Assembly: GCA_016795285.1 (NCBI GenBank)
Contig: JAEUIC010000035.1
Coordinates: 1 to 64,000, forward strand
Direction of reading: 5' to 3'
Source of the DNA: Planctomycetota bacterium
GTDB lineage: Bacteria > Planctomycetota > B15-G4 > SIAN01
DNA length: 64,000 nucleotides
Part shown: piece by piece, positions 35,410-43,950 of the stretch
Numbering within the stretch: the first letter of the stretch is position 1
How the letters are laid out: the number at the start of each line of letters is the position of its first letter
Notes under the pieces: generated by a model
The model's input: the letters and a program-made list of their open reading frames with translations, nothing else
Database searches by the model: none
What the model was told of the DNA's origin: nothing
Program-made: the position numbers and the translations under genes

Positions 35410-37422
35410 TCACCGATCGTCGGGCGGTGCGGGGTCGCTCTGTTCGACCGGGAGGGGGCGCAGCACCACTTCGACCGGAGCGCGATCGGGCAGCGCCAAG
35501 TCGACTTCGAAGCGGTCGCTCGTGAAGCCCTGGCAGCGCACCTGCAACGAGAGGCGCGCGGCTGGCAGCTGCAGCAGCCGGAAGTGGTTCGGCGCGGGCC
35601 GCGTGATGGCGAACTCGCAGCACGCGAGCGCCGGAGTCTCGGGCCGCGGCAGCAGCGCGTCGGCGTCGCTGCGCGCGCGATCGGCGACGCCGGCGAGGAG
35701 CGCGTGGAGGTCGAACTGCGGCATCCCGGTGGCGATCGCGACCGAATCGCCGTACCGGATTCCGTCCCCCTCCCACTCGGGTGGCAACCGCTCGCACTGC
35801 CCCTCGAGCGGCGGCGGGCCGTGGCGGCGGCGCACCGCGTCGCCATCGGTGCCGCCGTCGAGCGTGAACGCGATGTGCTCGAAGAGGAGGTCGAAGTGGA
35901 TCGGCGGCGGCAGGCTCTCCGAGTCGGGCGCCCAGACGCCGACGAACGGCGCGCCGTCGCCATCGAGCAGGAGCAGGTCGAGCGACTGCGGCGGCGCGAG
36001 GTGGAGTTCGAGCGACTGGTGCGCGCCGCTCGCGAGTTCGATCGCCACCGTCGGTTGCAGGCGCGCCGACTCGTCGAGCGGCCGCACGAAGTACCAGCCG
36101 GCCGCGAGCCGATCGAAGCGGAAGCGGCCGTCGGCGCCGACCTCCACCAGCGACCGATCCCAGAACCAGCCACAGCAGGGCGACTTCGGCAACGGCTGCG
36201 CGCCAAGCGCGAGCGTCTCGTCCTGCACCGGTTCGACCGTCGCGTCACCGCAGCGCGGGCAGGCGCTGCGGCCGTCGCCGCGCAGCTCGACGAAGGCGCG
36301 CCGGTTCGCCGCATTCCCGTGGCGGACGAGGCGCCCTTCGAGCGTCGCGGTGCCGCGCGACAGCGCGAGCGTGCCGAGATCGAGGCGGCCGTCGGCGGCG
36401 ATCGACTGCTGCGCGAGCAGCAGCGGCTCGTAGCCGGGCGCGTGCAGTGCGAGGTCCCAGTCGCCCGCGGTGAGGCGCAGCTCCCCCTCGGCCGGGGCGA
36501 AGTCGCTGGTGGCGAAGCGCGCCTCCGCCAACGCCCGCAGCGTCGCCTTCGGCAGCAGCGCGCCGGTGGCGCCGTCGACGGCGCGCAGCGCGAGCGTGCC
36601 GCTCGGCGGGACGGAGCGCGTCAGGGAGTTCGGGTCGATCGTGAACCCGGGCGGAGCGGCCGCCGCGGGCTCGCGCGTCGCGGCGACCGGCAGCGGCGAC
36701 GCCGCCGCGGCGCCGAGAGCCTCCCGCTCGGCGACGGTGGCGACTTCCGGCCGCGGCGCCTGCGCGACGAGGGGCTCGTCGACGGGGGCCGGCGGCGGCA
36801 GCAGCGCGAGCGTGCCGACCGCGAGGAAGCTCGCCGCGACGGCCAACAGCGCCTTGCTGCCGAGCGCGAACGGCGCGACTCCGCTGCCCGGCGCGAGGAG
36901 CGCGATCCAGCCCTGCCGTCCGCCCGGTGCGTCGCGATCGAGGCGCGCGCGCAGCGTCTCGATGGCGCGCGCGAGGCGGGCGCGCACGGTGCTCTCGCTC
37001 AGTTCGAGCGCGGCCGCGATGGCGGCGCTGCTGCGCCCCTCGAAGTAGCGCAGCAGCACGACATCGCGCTCGGCGGGCGGCAGCTCGCGCACGGCGCAGA
37101 GCAGCTGCGACTCGAGGTCGAGGCGGCCGACCAGCTCGGCGCTCGAGGGCAGCGCTTCGGGCGTCGCGGCGAGCTGCTCGCGCCGCTGCAACCGCCCCTT
37201 GCTGCGCAGCCGCTTCGCCGCGAGGTTGCGCACCGTGGTCGCGATCCACGCCGGCAGCGTCGTGGCGGAGCGGGGCGGGCGCTCCAACGCGGCGAGCGCG
37301 ACCTCCTGGCGGACGTCGTCGCGATCGGCCGGATCGACGAGGCGATGGATCAGCCGGGCGAGCTGGCCCTTGTGGCGAGCCAGCAGTTCGACGGCGTCGA
37401 GGCGCGGTTCGGGAGGGGGCAA
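35410..37422 (-). CDS. Membrane-anchored ECF sigma factor with exported C-terminal domain
   Basis: 670 residues from TTG at 37422; the ribosome site is weak and the exact start is uncertain. Residues of about 15-80 are sigma region 2 (DDVRQEVALAALE; LPAWIATTVRNLAAKRLR), and 103-162 region 4 (LPPAERDVVLLRYFEGRSSAAIAAALELSESTVRARL, given here as a description of its span). A single hydrophobic segment at about 190-209 follows, then about 460 residues that would lie outside the cytoplasmic membrane. That part has carboxypeptidase-regulatory-like beta units and two Cys motifs (CPRCGD; CCGWFWD). It looks like a sensor and sigma factor in one chain, with no separate anti-sigma factor nearby. Release by proteolysis is one way it could work; this is inference. 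Confidence 0.85.
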   Translation of the reverse strand: MPPPEPRLDAVELLARHKGQLARLIHRLVDPADRDDVRQEVALAALERPPRSATTLPAWIATTVRNLAAKRLRSKGRLQRREQLAATPEALPSSAELVGRLDLESQLLCAVRELPPAERDVVLLRYFEGRSSAAIAAALELSESTVRARLARAIETLRARLDRDAPGGRQGWIALLAPGSGVAPFALGSKALLAVAASFLAVGTLALLPPPAPVDEPLVAQAPRPEVATVAEREALGAAAASPLPVAATREPAAAAPPGFTIDPNSLTRSVPPSGTLALRAVDGATGALLPKATLRALAEARFATSDFAPAEGELRLTAGDWDLALHAPGYEPLLLAQQSIAADGRLDLGTLALSRGTATLEGRLVRHGNAANRRAFVELRGDGRSACPRCGDATVEPVQDETLALGAQPLPKSPCCGWFWDRSLVEVGADGRFRFDRLAAGWYFVRPLDESARLQPTVAIELASGAHQSLELHLAPPQSLDLLLLDGDGAPFVGVWAPDSESLPPPIHFDLLFEHIAFTLDGGTDGDAVRRRHGPPPLEGQCERLPPEWEGDGIRYGDSVAIATGMPQFDLHALLAGVADRARSDADALLPRPETPALACCEFAITRPAPNHFRLLQLPAARLSLQVRCQGFTSDRFEVDLALPDRAPVEVVLRPLPVEQSDPAPPDDR

Positions 37423-37676
37423 CGGCAGGCTCGGCGAGGGAGAGAGGAGAGGCTCCCTTCAAGTACCCGCGACCGCGCGACGCGCCAGCCCCTGCCCCTC
37501 GCGCGGCGGCGAATCGGGTGCGCGCCGGGTCGCGCTGCGCGGCCGTCCGCACCCGCGGCGAAAACTCCCCGGCCACGCGGGAGGGCGCGGCGGCAATAAT
37601 CGCCCCCCTTCCGCGCCGCGCCGTGAGGCGGCTCGGCACGCCCCACCCCCATTCGCGAAGGACGCGCACCGCCGAC

Positions 37677-38462
37677 GTGGACGCCACCTCGTTGCTGCAG
37701 CAGATGATCGAGACGCGGCTCACTCCTCCGGCGCGCGCCTGGCTGGCCGCGACGATCGCGGAACTGGCGCGCGACGGGAGCCCCGAGACCTTCGGCGCCC
37801 GCCTCTCCGGCGCGTCGCGCCACGCACGCCGCACCCCTCTTTCACCGAGCGACGCGGAGCGCGCCGCGCTGCGCGCCGCCGCCGACGGCCTCGACTGCGA
37901 GCGCTGGACGCTGCTCGAGGCGGTGCGCGTGCGACTGGTGCTGGCGCGCGGCGACCTCGCGGGCGACGGCGTCGTCGCGGCGCTCGAGGCGGCCTTCCGC
38001 TTCGCCGACGAAGGCGAGCTCTGCGCGCTCTACCGGTCGCTGGCGCTGCTGCCGCGGCCGGAGCGCTTCGCATGGCGCGCCGGCGAGGGGTGCCGCTCCA
38101 ACATGCGCACCGTCTTCGAGGCGACCGCCTGCGACACGCCCTACCCGGCGCGCTGCTTCGACGACCTCGCCTTCCGCCAGTGCGTGATGAAGGCGCTCTT
38201 CGTCGGCGCGCCGGTCGCGCGCATCCAGGGGCTCTCGCGACGCCGCGACGCCGAGCTTTGCCGGATGGCGCTCGACCTCGCCGACGAGCGCAAGAGCGCC
38301 GGGCGGCCGCTGCCGATCGAGCTCGCGCTGGCGATCGGGATGGAGGGCGGCGCGCGAGCGACCGCGACGCTCGAAGAGGAAGCGGCGCACGCGGCCGATC
38401 CCGGCGCGCGCGCTGCGGCCGCCGCGCTGCTCGCGCAACGCCGCTCTGCTGGAGTCCGCTGA
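37677..38462 (+). CDS. eboA: EboA-family protein
   Basis: 261 residues from GTG at 37677; an ATG at 37704 is an alternative and neither has a clear ribosome site. The family-defining region is LALLPRPERFAWRAGEGCRSN, then FEATACDTPYPARCFDDLAF, VMKALFVGAPVARIQGLSRR and a helix ending DERKSAGRPLP. This corresponds to the EboA pattern (eGxRSNM, PYPaeyFde, KALFVGxPxxRIxGL, ERxxAGR). EboA is part of the ebo cluster, linked in cyanobacteria to moving scytonemin precursors to the periplasm; its biochemical role is unknown. AATAAT followed by a C run at 37595 may be the promoter -10. The next gene overlaps as TGATG. Confidence 0.85.
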   Translation: MDATSLLQQMIETRLTPPARAWLAATIAELARDGSPETFGARLSGASRHARRTPLSPSDAERAALRAAADGLDCERWTLLEAVRVRLVLARGDLAGDGVVAALEAAFRFADEGELCALYRSLALLPRPERFAWRAGEGCRSNMRTVFEATACDTPYPARCFDDLAFRQCVMKALFVGAPVARIQGLSRRRDAELCRMALDLADERKSAGRPLPIELALAIGMEGGARATATLEEEAAHAADPGARAAAAALLAQRRSAGVR

Positions 38463-39358
38463 TGCGCTACTTCGATCCGCACATCCACATGACGTCGCGC
38501 ACCACCGACGACTACGAGGCGATGGCGCGCGCCGGCATCCGCGCCGTCGTCGAACCCGCCTTCTGGGTCGGCCAGCCGCGCACCACGGTCGGCGCCTTCC
38601 TCGACTACTTCTCGAGCCTGGTCGGCTGGGAGCGCTTCCGGGCCGCGCAGTTCGGCATCAGCCACTACTGCGCGATCGGGCTCAACTCGAAGGAGGCGAA
38701 CCACGAGGCGCTGGCGAAGGAGGTGCTGGAACTCGTGCCGCGCTTCGCGCTGAAGGAGGGGGTCGTCGCGGTCGGCGAGATCGGCTACGACGAGATCACG
38801 CCGGCCGAGGAGCGCGCCTTCGCGTGGCAGCTCGACTTCGCGGCGAAGAACGACCTGGTCGTGATGGTCCATTCGCCCCATCGCGACAAGAAGCGCGGCA
38901 TCGTGCGCAGCCTCGACCTGGCGGCCGAGTGCAAGGTGCCGATGGGCAAGCTGATCATCGACCACAACAACGAGGAGACGGTCGAGTCGGTGCTGCAGCG
39001 CGGCGCGTGGGCGGCGTTCACGATCTACCCGCACACCAAGATGGGCAGCGAGCGGATGGTCGAGATCGTGCGCAAGTACGGCCCCGAGCGGATCATCGTC
39101 GACAGCTCGGCCGACTGGGGCGTCTCCGATCCGCTCGCCGTGCCGAAGACGGCGCAGCTGATGCGCGAGCGCGGCATCGCCGAGGCGGCGATCGAAGCGA
39201 CCTGCTGGGGCAACGCGCTCTCGGCCTACGGGCAGAGCGGGCAGATCGACGCCGAAGCGCTCCAGCGGCCGCTCGTGATCGACCAGAGCCGCACGTTCAA
39301 CGACAACTCGGTGCTGCGCGGGCAGGCGCCGAAGGTCTCGGCCGGGATCCCGAACTGA
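38462..39358 (+). CDS. eboB: TatD-family metal-dependent hydrolase, EboB type
   Basis: 298 residues. Metal ligands typical of TatD/amidohydrolase barrels are visible: FDPHIHM (His7, His9), VGEIGYDE (Glu), MVHSPH, IIDHNNEE and VDSSADWGVSDPLAVPK. The block AFWVGQPRTTVGAFLDYFSSL and the end TFNDNSVLRGQAPKVS are typical of the TatD subgroup in ebo clusters. The substrate is unknown. It is translationally coupled to eboA. The usual followers eboC (UbiA-like), eboD, eboE and eboF are absent here; instead a flavin monooxygenase comes next after a 15-bp repeat array. Confidence 0.87.
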   Translation: MRYFDPHIHMTSRTTDDYEAMARAGIRAVVEPAFWVGQPRTTVGAFLDYFSSLVGWERFRAAQFGISHYCAIGLNSKEANHEALAKEVLELVPRFALKEGVVAVGEIGYDEITPAEERAFAWQLDFAAKNDLVVMVHSPHRDKKRGIVRSLDLAAECKVPMGKLIIDHNNEETVESVLQRGAWAAFTIYPHTKMGSERMVEIVRKYGPERIIVDSSADWGVSDPLAVPKTAQLMRERGIAEAAIEATCWGNALSAYGQSGQIDAEALQRPLVIDQSRTFNDNSVLRGQAPKVSAGIPN

Positions 39359-39433
39359 GCGACGCGGGGCGAGGCGACGCCGCACGACGCGACGCCGTGC
39401 GCGGCGACGCCGTCCGAGGCGACGAGGGTGCGC
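39359..39433. repeat. Five 15-bp tandem repeats after eboB
   Basis: Starting on the base after the eboB stop, a 15-bp unit is repeated five times with consensus near GCGACGCCGNNCGAG (39359-39373, 39374-39388, 39389-39403, 39404-39418, 39419-39433). All five begin GCGACG. The array fills almost the whole 79-base gap to the monooxygenase start. Confidence 0.85.
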
Positions 39434-39437
39434 GAGC

Positions 39438-40574
39438 ATGAAGATCACGATCGTGGGCGGCGGGCCGGCCGGTCTCTGGTTCGCGCTGCTGATGAAGAAG
39501 CGCGACCCGACGCTCGAGGTGACGCTGCTCGAGCGCAACGCCGCCGACAACACCTTCGGCTTCGGCGTGGTCTTCTCGCGCAAGACGACCGAGCTGCTGC
39601 GCGCCTGCGACGACGAGCTGTTCCGCCGCGCCGAAGGGGTGATCACCACCTGGGACCACGTCGACATCGTGCGCGACGGCGTGCGCACCACGATCGGCGG
39701 CAACCACTTCGCGGGCGTGGCGCGCCTCGAGTGGAACCGCCTGCTGCAGGAGCGCTGCCGCGAGCTCGGCGTCGACCTGCGCTTCAGCTGCAACGTCCCC
39801 GACCCGCGCGCGCTGCAGTCGGGCTGCGACCTGCTGGTCGGCGCCGACGGCATCGGCAGCGTCGTGCGCGAGACGTGGAAGGCGCAGTTCCAGCCGACCA
39901 TCGACCCGCGCCGCAACCGCTACATCTGGCTGGCCACGCCGCACCTCTTCCAGGGGCTGACGCTCACCTTCCGCAACACGGCGGACGGGCTGTTCATGGC
40001 GCACTCCTACAAGTTCAGCCGCGCGCAGAGCACCTTCATCGTCGAGTGCGGCGAGGCGCCGTGGCGCGCCGCCGGCTTCGACGTGCTCGAGGAGTCGGCG
40101 ACGCTGACGCGCCTCGCCGAGCTCTTCGCCGACGACCTGCACGGCGCGCCGCTGATCGGCAACCGCAGCAAGTGGATCCAGTTCCTGCTGGTGAAGAACC
40201 GGCGCTGGGTGCACGAGAACGTCGTGCTGCTCGGCGACTCGGCCCACACCGCCCACTTCTCGATCGGGTCGGGCACCAAGCTCGCCATGGAGGACTCGAT
40301 CGCGCTCGCGCAGAGCTGCGCGCGCCACCCCCGCATCGCCGACGCGCTCGCCGACTTCGAGCGGACCCGGAAGCCGGTGGTCGACGACTACCAGGAGGCG
40401 GCCTTCGCCAGCACGCTCTGGTTCGAGGAGGCGGCGCAGAAGATGGGGCTCGCCGAGGTGCCCTTCGCCGCCGACTGCATGTTCCGCAGCGGCAAGATCG
40501 ACCTCGACAACTTGCGCCGCCGCGACCCCGCCTTCGCCGCCCGTTACGAGGCGTGGAAGGCGGGGGCGAGCTGA
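39438..40574 (+). CDS. FAD monooxygenase, salicylyl-CoA 5-hydroxylase/VioD type
   Basis: 378 residues. The Rossmann motif IVGGGPAGLW at 6-14 binds FAD; LLVGADGIGS is the DG motif and VVLLGDSAHTAHFSIGSGTK with LAMEDSIAL is the GD motif in the form specific to this subgroup. NRYIWLATPHLFQGLTLTF, HSYKFSRAQSTFIVECGEAPW and ALADFERTRKPVV match both the N-terminal half of bifunctional salicylyl-CoA 5-hydroxylases and the tryptophan-ring hydroxylase VioD. The C-terminal old-yellow-enzyme domain of the bifunctional type is missing, so it is a stand-alone aromatic-ring hydroxylase. It lies 79 bases after eboB on the same strand and may act on a pigment-like aromatic substrate; that is inference. Confidence 0.87.
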   Translation: MKITIVGGGPAGLWFALLMKKRDPTLEVTLLERNAADNTFGFGVVFSRKTTELLRACDDELFRRAEGVITTWDHVDIVRDGVRTTIGGNHFAGVARLEWNRLLQERCRELGVDLRFSCNVPDPRALQSGCDLLVGADGIGSVVRETWKAQFQPTIDPRRNRYIWLATPHLFQGLTLTFRNTADGLFMAHSYKFSRAQSTFIVECGEAPWRAAGFDVLEESATLTRLAELFADDLHGAPLIGNRSKWIQFLLVKNRRWVHENVVLLGDSAHTAHFSIGSGTKLAMEDSIALAQSCARHPRIADALADFERTRKPVVDDYQEAAFASTLWFEEAAQKMGLAEVPFAADCMFRSGKIDLDNLRRRDPAFAARYEAWKAGAS

Positions 40575-40586
40575 GCGGCGGGCGCC

Positions 40587-40608
40587 GGGGCCGGGGCCGG
40601 GGCCGGGG
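40587..40608 (+). repeat. GGGGCC hexanucleotide repeat, G-quadruplex motif
   Basis: Four runs of exactly four G separated by CC occupy 22 bases, 13 bases after the monooxygenase stop. The sequence meets the standard intramolecular G-quadruplex pattern on the plus strand. Confidence 0.9.
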
Positions 40609-40708
40609 TGCGCGCCGCGACGGCGCGGAGGCCCCGCCGCGAGCCGATCGGAAGGAAGCGCCGCACCGGCGGCGGCGGACGACCTGTCGACAGTTGCTCC
40701 GCTCGCGC

Positions 40709-40715
40709 TAACAAT
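40709..40715 (+). promoter_or_regulatory. Possible -10 element of the ECF sigma gene
   Basis: TAACAAT sits nine bases before the ATG of the sigma factor gene and is followed by a short C run, like other candidate promoters in the window. If used, the transcript would have almost no leader. No good -35 box is seen at 17 bases. Confidence 0.35.
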
Positions 40716-40723
40716 GGCCCCTG

Positions 40724-41344
40724 ATGACTGATGAGACCCGAAGGTTGGTGAGCCAGGCCTCGCAGGGCGATCGCCCCGCGGTCGAGCAGCTGTTGCAGCG
40801 CTACCTGCCGGGGCTGCGCGCCTTCATCCGCATGCGCGCCGGACCGATGATCCGCCGCCGCGAGTCGGAGAGCGACCTCGCGCAGTCGGTCTGCCGCGAG
40901 GTGCTGGAGCACGTCGACAAGTTCCAGTACGGGAACGAGACCGGCTTCAAGCGGTGGCTCTACACCACGGCGCTCCGCAAGATCCTCCATCGCTACGAGT
41001 ACTACGCCGCCGACAAGCGCAACGTGCTGCTCGAGACGCCGTTGGCCGGGAACGGCGACAGCTCGCGCTCGAACGAGCAGCTGCTGGCCGACGCCTACCG
41101 CACCTTCTCGACGCCGAGCCAGAACGCGATGAAGCGCGAGGAGATCGAGCGGGTCGAGAAGGCGTTCGATCGCCTGAAGGACGAGCAGCGCGAGGTGATC
41201 TCGCTGGCGCACGTGGTCGGCCTGTCGCGCGCCGAGATCGCCGAGCAGATCGGCAAGAGCGAGGGGGCGGTGCGCACGATGCTGTCGCGCGCGCTCGCGG
41301 AGCTCTCCGAGCTGCTCGAGGATCCGGACGCCGCGTCGAGCTGA
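40724..41344 (+). CDS. ECF-type sigma-70 factor, planctomycete-like
   Basis: 206 residues. Region 2 spans about 20-95 (VEQLLQRYLPGLRAFIRMRA; SESDLAQSVCREVLEHVDKF; GFKRWLYTTALRKILHRYEY). Region 4 spans about 145-200 (LKDEQREVISLAHVVGLSRA; IGKSEGAVRTMLSRALAEL). The region-2 wording with S-D-L-x-Q-S and FKRWL is like that of sigma factors abundant in Planctomycetota. No anti-sigma gene is next to it. Downstream lies the five-gene array of secreted proteins on the same strand, which it might control; the 254-base gap and separate promoter signals make co-transcription unlikely. Confidence 0.9.
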   Translation: MTDETRRLVSQASQGDRPAVEQLLQRYLPGLRAFIRMRAGPMIRRRESESDLAQSVCREVLEHVDKFQYGNETGFKRWLYTTALRKILHRYEYYAADKRNVLLETPLAGNGDSSRSNEQLLADAYRTFSTPSQNAMKREEIERVEKAFDRLKDEQREVISLAHVVGLSRAEIAEQIGKSEGAVRTMLSRALAELSELLEDPDAASS

Positions 41345-41598
41345 GCGTCGGAGCGGGCGGTCGGCCGGCGCGCTCGCTCGTCGCACGTCGCGCGACGCGG
41401 AACGCGAAACGACTGCGCTGAAGCGCCGCGAGCGCCGCGCGACCGGAAAGCTCTGCTGCACCGCAGCCGTCGAGCCGGCCCGCGCCGCGCAGTGGGCTAA
41501 CTCCCCCGCGCCGCCATCCGGCGGACCGGCGCGCCACGCCAAAGACCAAGACGGCGTCGCGCTCGGCCCCTCCCCCCACGATCGGAGTTCGACGTTCC

Positions 41599-42600
41599 AT
41601 GCTGCGACCGCTCCCCCTCGCGCTCGGCCTGTTGGCCCTCGCGCCCGCCGCGCGCGCCCAGAGCTGCGATGGATTGAAGGGTTGGCACCTCGACATCCCG
41701 GCGCAGATCGAGATCGGCTCGGTGGCCGACGTCGACTTCACCGGCCCGGCGCACGAGATGGCGCTGTTGATGGTGTCGCTCGGCCAGGGCCCGGTGAAGA
41801 GCGGCTACGGGACGATCTGCCTCGACTTCCCGCTGCTGGCGCAGGTGATGCTCGGCCTCGACGCCGCCGGCAAGGCGCTGCTGCAGTTCGACATCCCGTG
41901 CGATCCGGCGCTGGTCGACGTCACGGTCTACTCGCAGTTCATCACCTGTCGCCCCAACAAGGGCATCTCGAACCAGGTCGCGTCGACCTTCATCGACGCG
42001 CTCCATTCCGGCGATCTCTGCACCTACACGCAGGGCGGGTGGGGAGCGGACTGCCACGGCGGCAACCCCGGCTGCCTGCTCGAGACGTGGTTCCCGACGC
42101 TCTTCCCGAACGGGCTCGCGATCGGCGATCCCGACGGCGTCTTCGACAACGATGGCGTCTTCGCGGCGCGTTGGGACAGCGCTGCGGCGGTGAACCGATT
42201 CCTGCCGATCGGCGGCGGTCCCGGCCCGCTCACCTACGACGCGGTCGATCCGGCCACGCTGCCGGCGTGCGTCTTCGCCGGCCAGCTGGTCGCCGCGAAG
42301 CTCAACTGCGCGTTCGATGACGCCGGCCTGTTCGACGGCGGCAAGTGCCGCGACGATCTCAAGCTCTGCGACCTCGTCTTCGTCGCGGGCGTGCACCAGA
42401 AGCTGCTCGGCTGGACGGTGCGCGACCTGATCGACCTGGCCGACCAGGCGATCGCTTGCGCGCTCGGCGCCGGGCCGTTCGACATCGACGGCGACCAGAT
42501 CGGCGACGTGACCTACGCCGACCTGAACGACGCGCTCGACGCCTTCAACCGCAACTTCGACAACTGCAGCAGCAACCTCGGCTACCTCGGATTGGAGTGA
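41599..42600 (+). CDS. Secreted Cys-rich array protein A, dockerin-like end
   Basis: 333 residues with a signal peptide ending ARA-QS. It is the first of five tandem paralogs. Family blocks: HEMALLMVSLGQGPVKSGYG, then TICLDFP, IPCDPALVDVTVYSQFITC, LCTYTQGGWGADC with PGC, KCRDDLKLCDLVFVAG and GWTVRDLIDLADQAI. At least eight Cys positions are shared across the family and probably form disulfides. Near the C-terminus, FDIDGDQIGDVTYADLNDAL looks like one EF-hand/dockerin-type calcium loop. I know no named family for the main body. GGAG lies 11 bases before the ATG; TAACTC followed by a C run at 41498 is a possible -10. It is closest to copy B. Confidence 0.85.
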   Translation: MLRPLPLALGLLALAPAARAQSCDGLKGWHLDIPAQIEIGSVADVDFTGPAHEMALLMVSLGQGPVKSGYGTICLDFPLLAQVMLGLDAAGKALLQFDIPCDPALVDVTVYSQFITCRPNKGISNQVASTFIDALHSGDLCTYTQGGWGADCHGGNPGCLLETWFPTLFPNGLAIGDPDGVFDNDGVFAARWDSAAAVNRFLPIGGGPGPLTYDAVDPATLPACVFAGQLVAAKLNCAFDDAGLFDGGKCRDDLKLCDLVFVAGVHQKLLGWTVRDLIDLADQAIACALGAGPFDIDGDQIGDVTYADLNDALDAFNRNFDNCSSNLGYLGLE

Positions 42601-42619
42601 ACTCGACCGCAGCGACTCC

Positions 42620-42660
42620 GGCCGCCGCAGGTCGCCGCCGTACCGCGACCTGCGGCGGCC
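42620..42660 (+). terminator. Long hairpin after array gene A
   Basis: A perfect 16-bp stem (42620-42635 with 42645-42660, GGCCGCCGCAGGTCGC and complement) with a nine-base loop lies 20 bases after the stop. It is followed by TCCGTT only, so it may stop transcription or stabilise the mRNA end. Confidence 0.7.
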
Positions 42661-42797
42661 TCCGTTCCGGGAGCGCCGCCGGCCGCGCATCGACGCGTCC
42701 GGTCTGCCCCTCGGCCCCGCGACGAGCGACGCGCCAGCGCGTCGCCGCTGCAGGCGGACCCCAGGAGTGGTCGCCAGTTCGAGACCGTCCCTGAGGC

Positions 42798-42826
42798 CTG
42801 TACGAAACGCGACGCGCCGCTAGGTT
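42798..42826 (+). promoter_or_regulatory. Candidate promoter of array gene B
   Basis: CTGTAC (42798-42803) is separated by 17 bases from TAGGTT (42821-42826). The match to sigma-70 consensus is modest; the spacing is exact and a C-rich run follows the -10 as at other genes here. Confidence 0.35.
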
Positions 42827-42902
42827 CTCCTTCCCACCGAACGGCGAGCGAGCCGTTCGAATCCGATCCTCCGCCCCCCGTTCGTTCCGGAGAACTCCCC
42901 TC

Positions 42903-43898
42903 ATGCGTCAGTCCTTCGCGCTCCTTTCCCTCTTCGCGTTCGCGAGCCCGGTCGCCGTGGCCGGCGATTGCGACGGCACGCCCGGCTGGGTCCTCACCGC
43001 GCCGAGCGAAGTCGCGATCGGCTCCACCGTCGACGTCTGCCTCTCCGGGCCGGCGAACGAGATGGCGCTGCTCATGGTCTCGGGCGGCACCAGCGTGTTG
43101 CCGAGCCGCTACGGGAACATCTGCGTCGAGTTCCCGCTGATCGGCGAGTTCATGGTGACGCTCGACGCGAGCGGCCAGCACTGCTTCCAGGCCGAGATCG
43201 ACTGCGATCCGTCGCTGATCGGCCTCACGGTCTATTCGCAGTTCATCACCTGCCGCCCGAACAAGGGCGTCTCCAACCTCGTCGCGACGACCATCACCGA
43301 CGGGCTCTGCGCCGGCGACCTCTGCACCTTCACGCAGGGCGGCTGGGGGACGAACTGCAGCGGCAACAATCCGGGTTGCCGGCGCGACCAGTACTTCGCC
43401 AGCGTCTTCCCGAACGGCCTCAAGATCGGCGACGCCGACGGCATCGACGGCGACGGCGAGTTCGCGCTGCACTTCAGCAGCTCGGCGGCGGTCGCAGCGT
43501 TCCTCCCGGCGGGCGGCAAGGGCGGCGCGCTGAACGGCGACGCGCACGATCCGCTCTCGAGCTCGGCGGGCGTGTTCGCGGGCCAGCTCGTCGCGGCGAA
43601 GCTCAACCTCGCGTTCGATGACGCGGGCGCGCTCGACGACTGCAAGGGGCGCACCGACCTCGACCTCGGCGACCTCGTCTACGTCGCGGGCGTCGACAGC
43701 GACCTGCTCGGCTGGAGCGTGCGCGACGTGATCGACCTCGCCGACCAGGCGATCTCGGGCGCGCTCGGCAGCTCGATCGATCTCGACGGCGACGGCGGCG
43801 GCGACCTCACGATCGGCGACCTGAACACCGCGCTCGACCTGCTGAACAACAACTTCGACAACGGCACGCAGAACCTCGGCTACCTCGGCATCTCCTGA
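42903..43898 (+). CDS. Secreted Cys-rich array protein B, dockerin-like end
   Basis: 331 residues. The signal peptide ends near VAVAGD. It shares with copy A the blocks NEMALLMVS, SRYGNICVEFP, TVYSQFITCRPNKGVSN, LCTFTQGGWGTNC, NPGC, AAKLNLAFDDAG and WSVRDVIDLADQAI. The calcium-loop-like end reads DLDGDGGGDLTIGDLNTAL, the closest of the five to a canonical EF-hand loop. GGAGAA lies 11 bases before the ATG. It is probably transcribed alone, with a hairpin before it and one after it. Confidence 0.85.
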   Translation: MRQSFALLSLFAFASPVAVAGDCDGTPGWVLTAPSEVAIGSTVDVCLSGPANEMALLMVSGGTSVLPSRYGNICVEFPLIGEFMVTLDASGQHCFQAEIDCDPSLIGLTVYSQFITCRPNKGVSNLVATTITDGLCAGDLCTFTQGGWGTNCSGNNPGCRRDQYFASVFPNGLKIGDADGIDGDGEFALHFSSSAAVAAFLPAGGKGGALNGDAHDPLSSSAGVFAGQLVAAKLNLAFDDAGALDDCKGRTDLDLGDLVYVAGVDSDLLGWSVRDVIDLADQAISGALGSSIDLDGDGGGDLTIGDLNTALDLLNNNFDNGTQNLGYLGIS

Positions 43899-43909
43899 AT
43901 CGATGCGCT

Positions 43910-43950
43910 CGATCGCCGCGCGGCGCCAACTCGGCGGCGCGCGGCGATCG
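43910..43950 (+). terminator. Hairpin after array gene B
   Basis: A 12-bp perfect stem CGATCGCCGCGC (43910-43921) pairs with 43939-43950, with a GC-rich 17-base loop that can pair further. No T run follows, so intrinsic termination is uncertain. Confidence 0.6.
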
